The notes under the pieces are model-generated. The model saw only the letters and a program-made list of their open reading frames with translations, had not been told where the DNA came from and made no database searches. Positions 63,858-64,000 of a stretch of DNA of 64,000 bases are shown piece by piece. This DNA is from Pseudopelagicola sp. (GTDB lineage Bacteria > Pseudomonadota > Alphaproteobacteria > Rhodobacterales > Rhodobacteraceae), in the NCBI GenBank assembly GCA_026195905.1, contig JAPHRE010000039.1, forward strand, positions 50,351 to 114,350. Direction: 5' to 3'. Position 1 is the first letter of the stretch, and every line of letters starts with the position of its first letter. The position numbers were made by a program, and so were the translations under genes.

Positions 63858-64000
63858 ATGCAGACACAACCTGATCCTGACTACTATGACCGCCTGATCG
63901 ACGAGAAGGCAGCGGCCACCTACCTTTGTTATTCCGTGCGCGCTTTGCAGAACTGGCGCGTGCGGGGCGGTGGGCCGCTCTTTATCAAGGTCTCGGGCCG
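63858..64000 (+). CDS. Excisionase/AlpA-like helix-turn-helix protein, partial
   Basis: The frame from ATG 63858 runs off the window; 47 residues are visible. DEKAAATYLCYSVRALQNW is followed by RVRGGGPLFIKVSGR, which matches the MerR/AlpA-like winged-helix excisionase proteins of integrated elements (DExAAxYLxVSxRTLxxWRxxGxGPxFxKxG). It likely controls excision or integrase expression. CGAGGGCAAT precedes the ATG. The 3' part is not in the window. Confidence 0.75.
   Translation, partial: MQTQPDPDYYDRLIDEKAAATYLCYSVRALQNWRVRGGGPLFIKVSG

Overview
The window is a GC-rich chromosomal segment of an alphaproteobacterium, most likely a marine Rhodobacterales (Roseobacter-type) species. This rests on the leuS-lptE-holA order, a CcrM-type methyltransferase with GANTC sites in its promoter, a DUF3576 lipoprotein, a Rhodobacter-type porin, a divergent znuA / zur-znuC-znuB locus, an FNR-type box, and dispersed intergenic hairpin repeats that I recall from this order. 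No taxonomic marker gene (rRNA) is present, so the assignment is an inference from gene content.

Region 1 (1-15.7 kb) is housekeeping: the end of an AEC transporter, a lytic transglycosylase-like lipoprotein, lolA, ftsK, a DapC-like aminotransferase, an amidase, a UbiH/UbiF hydroxylase, a Trm112/LON-domain/thioredoxin cluster, xth, a glutathione transferase, an OmpR-family response regulator, ribA, an L,D-transpeptidase and a YggS-type PLP protein. A candidate small RNA with an FNR-like box and a strong terminator sits between two convergent genes near 12.4 kb.

Region 2 (15.7-35 kb) holds a porin, DUF3576, a GT4 glycosyltransferase, leuS-lptE-holA, a second glutathione transferase, a BaiN-type flavoprotein, an MscS channel, a tiny HNH protein, an enoyl-CoA hydratase/SDR pair, pmbA-cysQ, a glutamine amidotransferase, kdtA-lpxK (lipid A/Kdo), a DsbA-like protein and a DciA-like protein. 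Envelope assembly (LolA, LptE, KdtA, LpxK, porin, DsbA) recurs through the first half.

Region 3 (35-45.5 kb) has mutY, an alkane-monooxygenase-like gene, ccrM and rnhB, small exported proteins, a predicted membrane-anchored winged-helix regulator paired with a small periplasmic protein, ilvA, a cytochrome c'/cytochrome b pair, tRNA-Arg(CCT) and a LacI-family regulator. Region 4 (45.5-51.6 kb) is a five-gene minus-strand cluster of two related GT2-like proteins (one with a degenerate extra domain), a DXD glycosyltransferase with an IS3-OrfA-like helix-turn-helix tail, a sulfotransferase and an alpha/beta-hydrolase-like protein. It looks like an accessory surface-glycan pathway.

Region 5 (52-61.3 kb) has a solitary Tat-exported family-5 solute-binding protein, the zinc-uptake locus with a Zur box, a class C beta-lactamase-type hydrolase, and an acyl-CoA ligase/enoyl-CoA hydratase/thioesterase set. 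Region 6 (61.5 kb to the end) is the left end of an integrated element: a 3' fragment of tRNA-Lys(TTT), nested palindromes, a tyrosine integrase, an unknown protein and the start of an excisionase-like DNA-binding protein. The rest of the element lies beyond the window.
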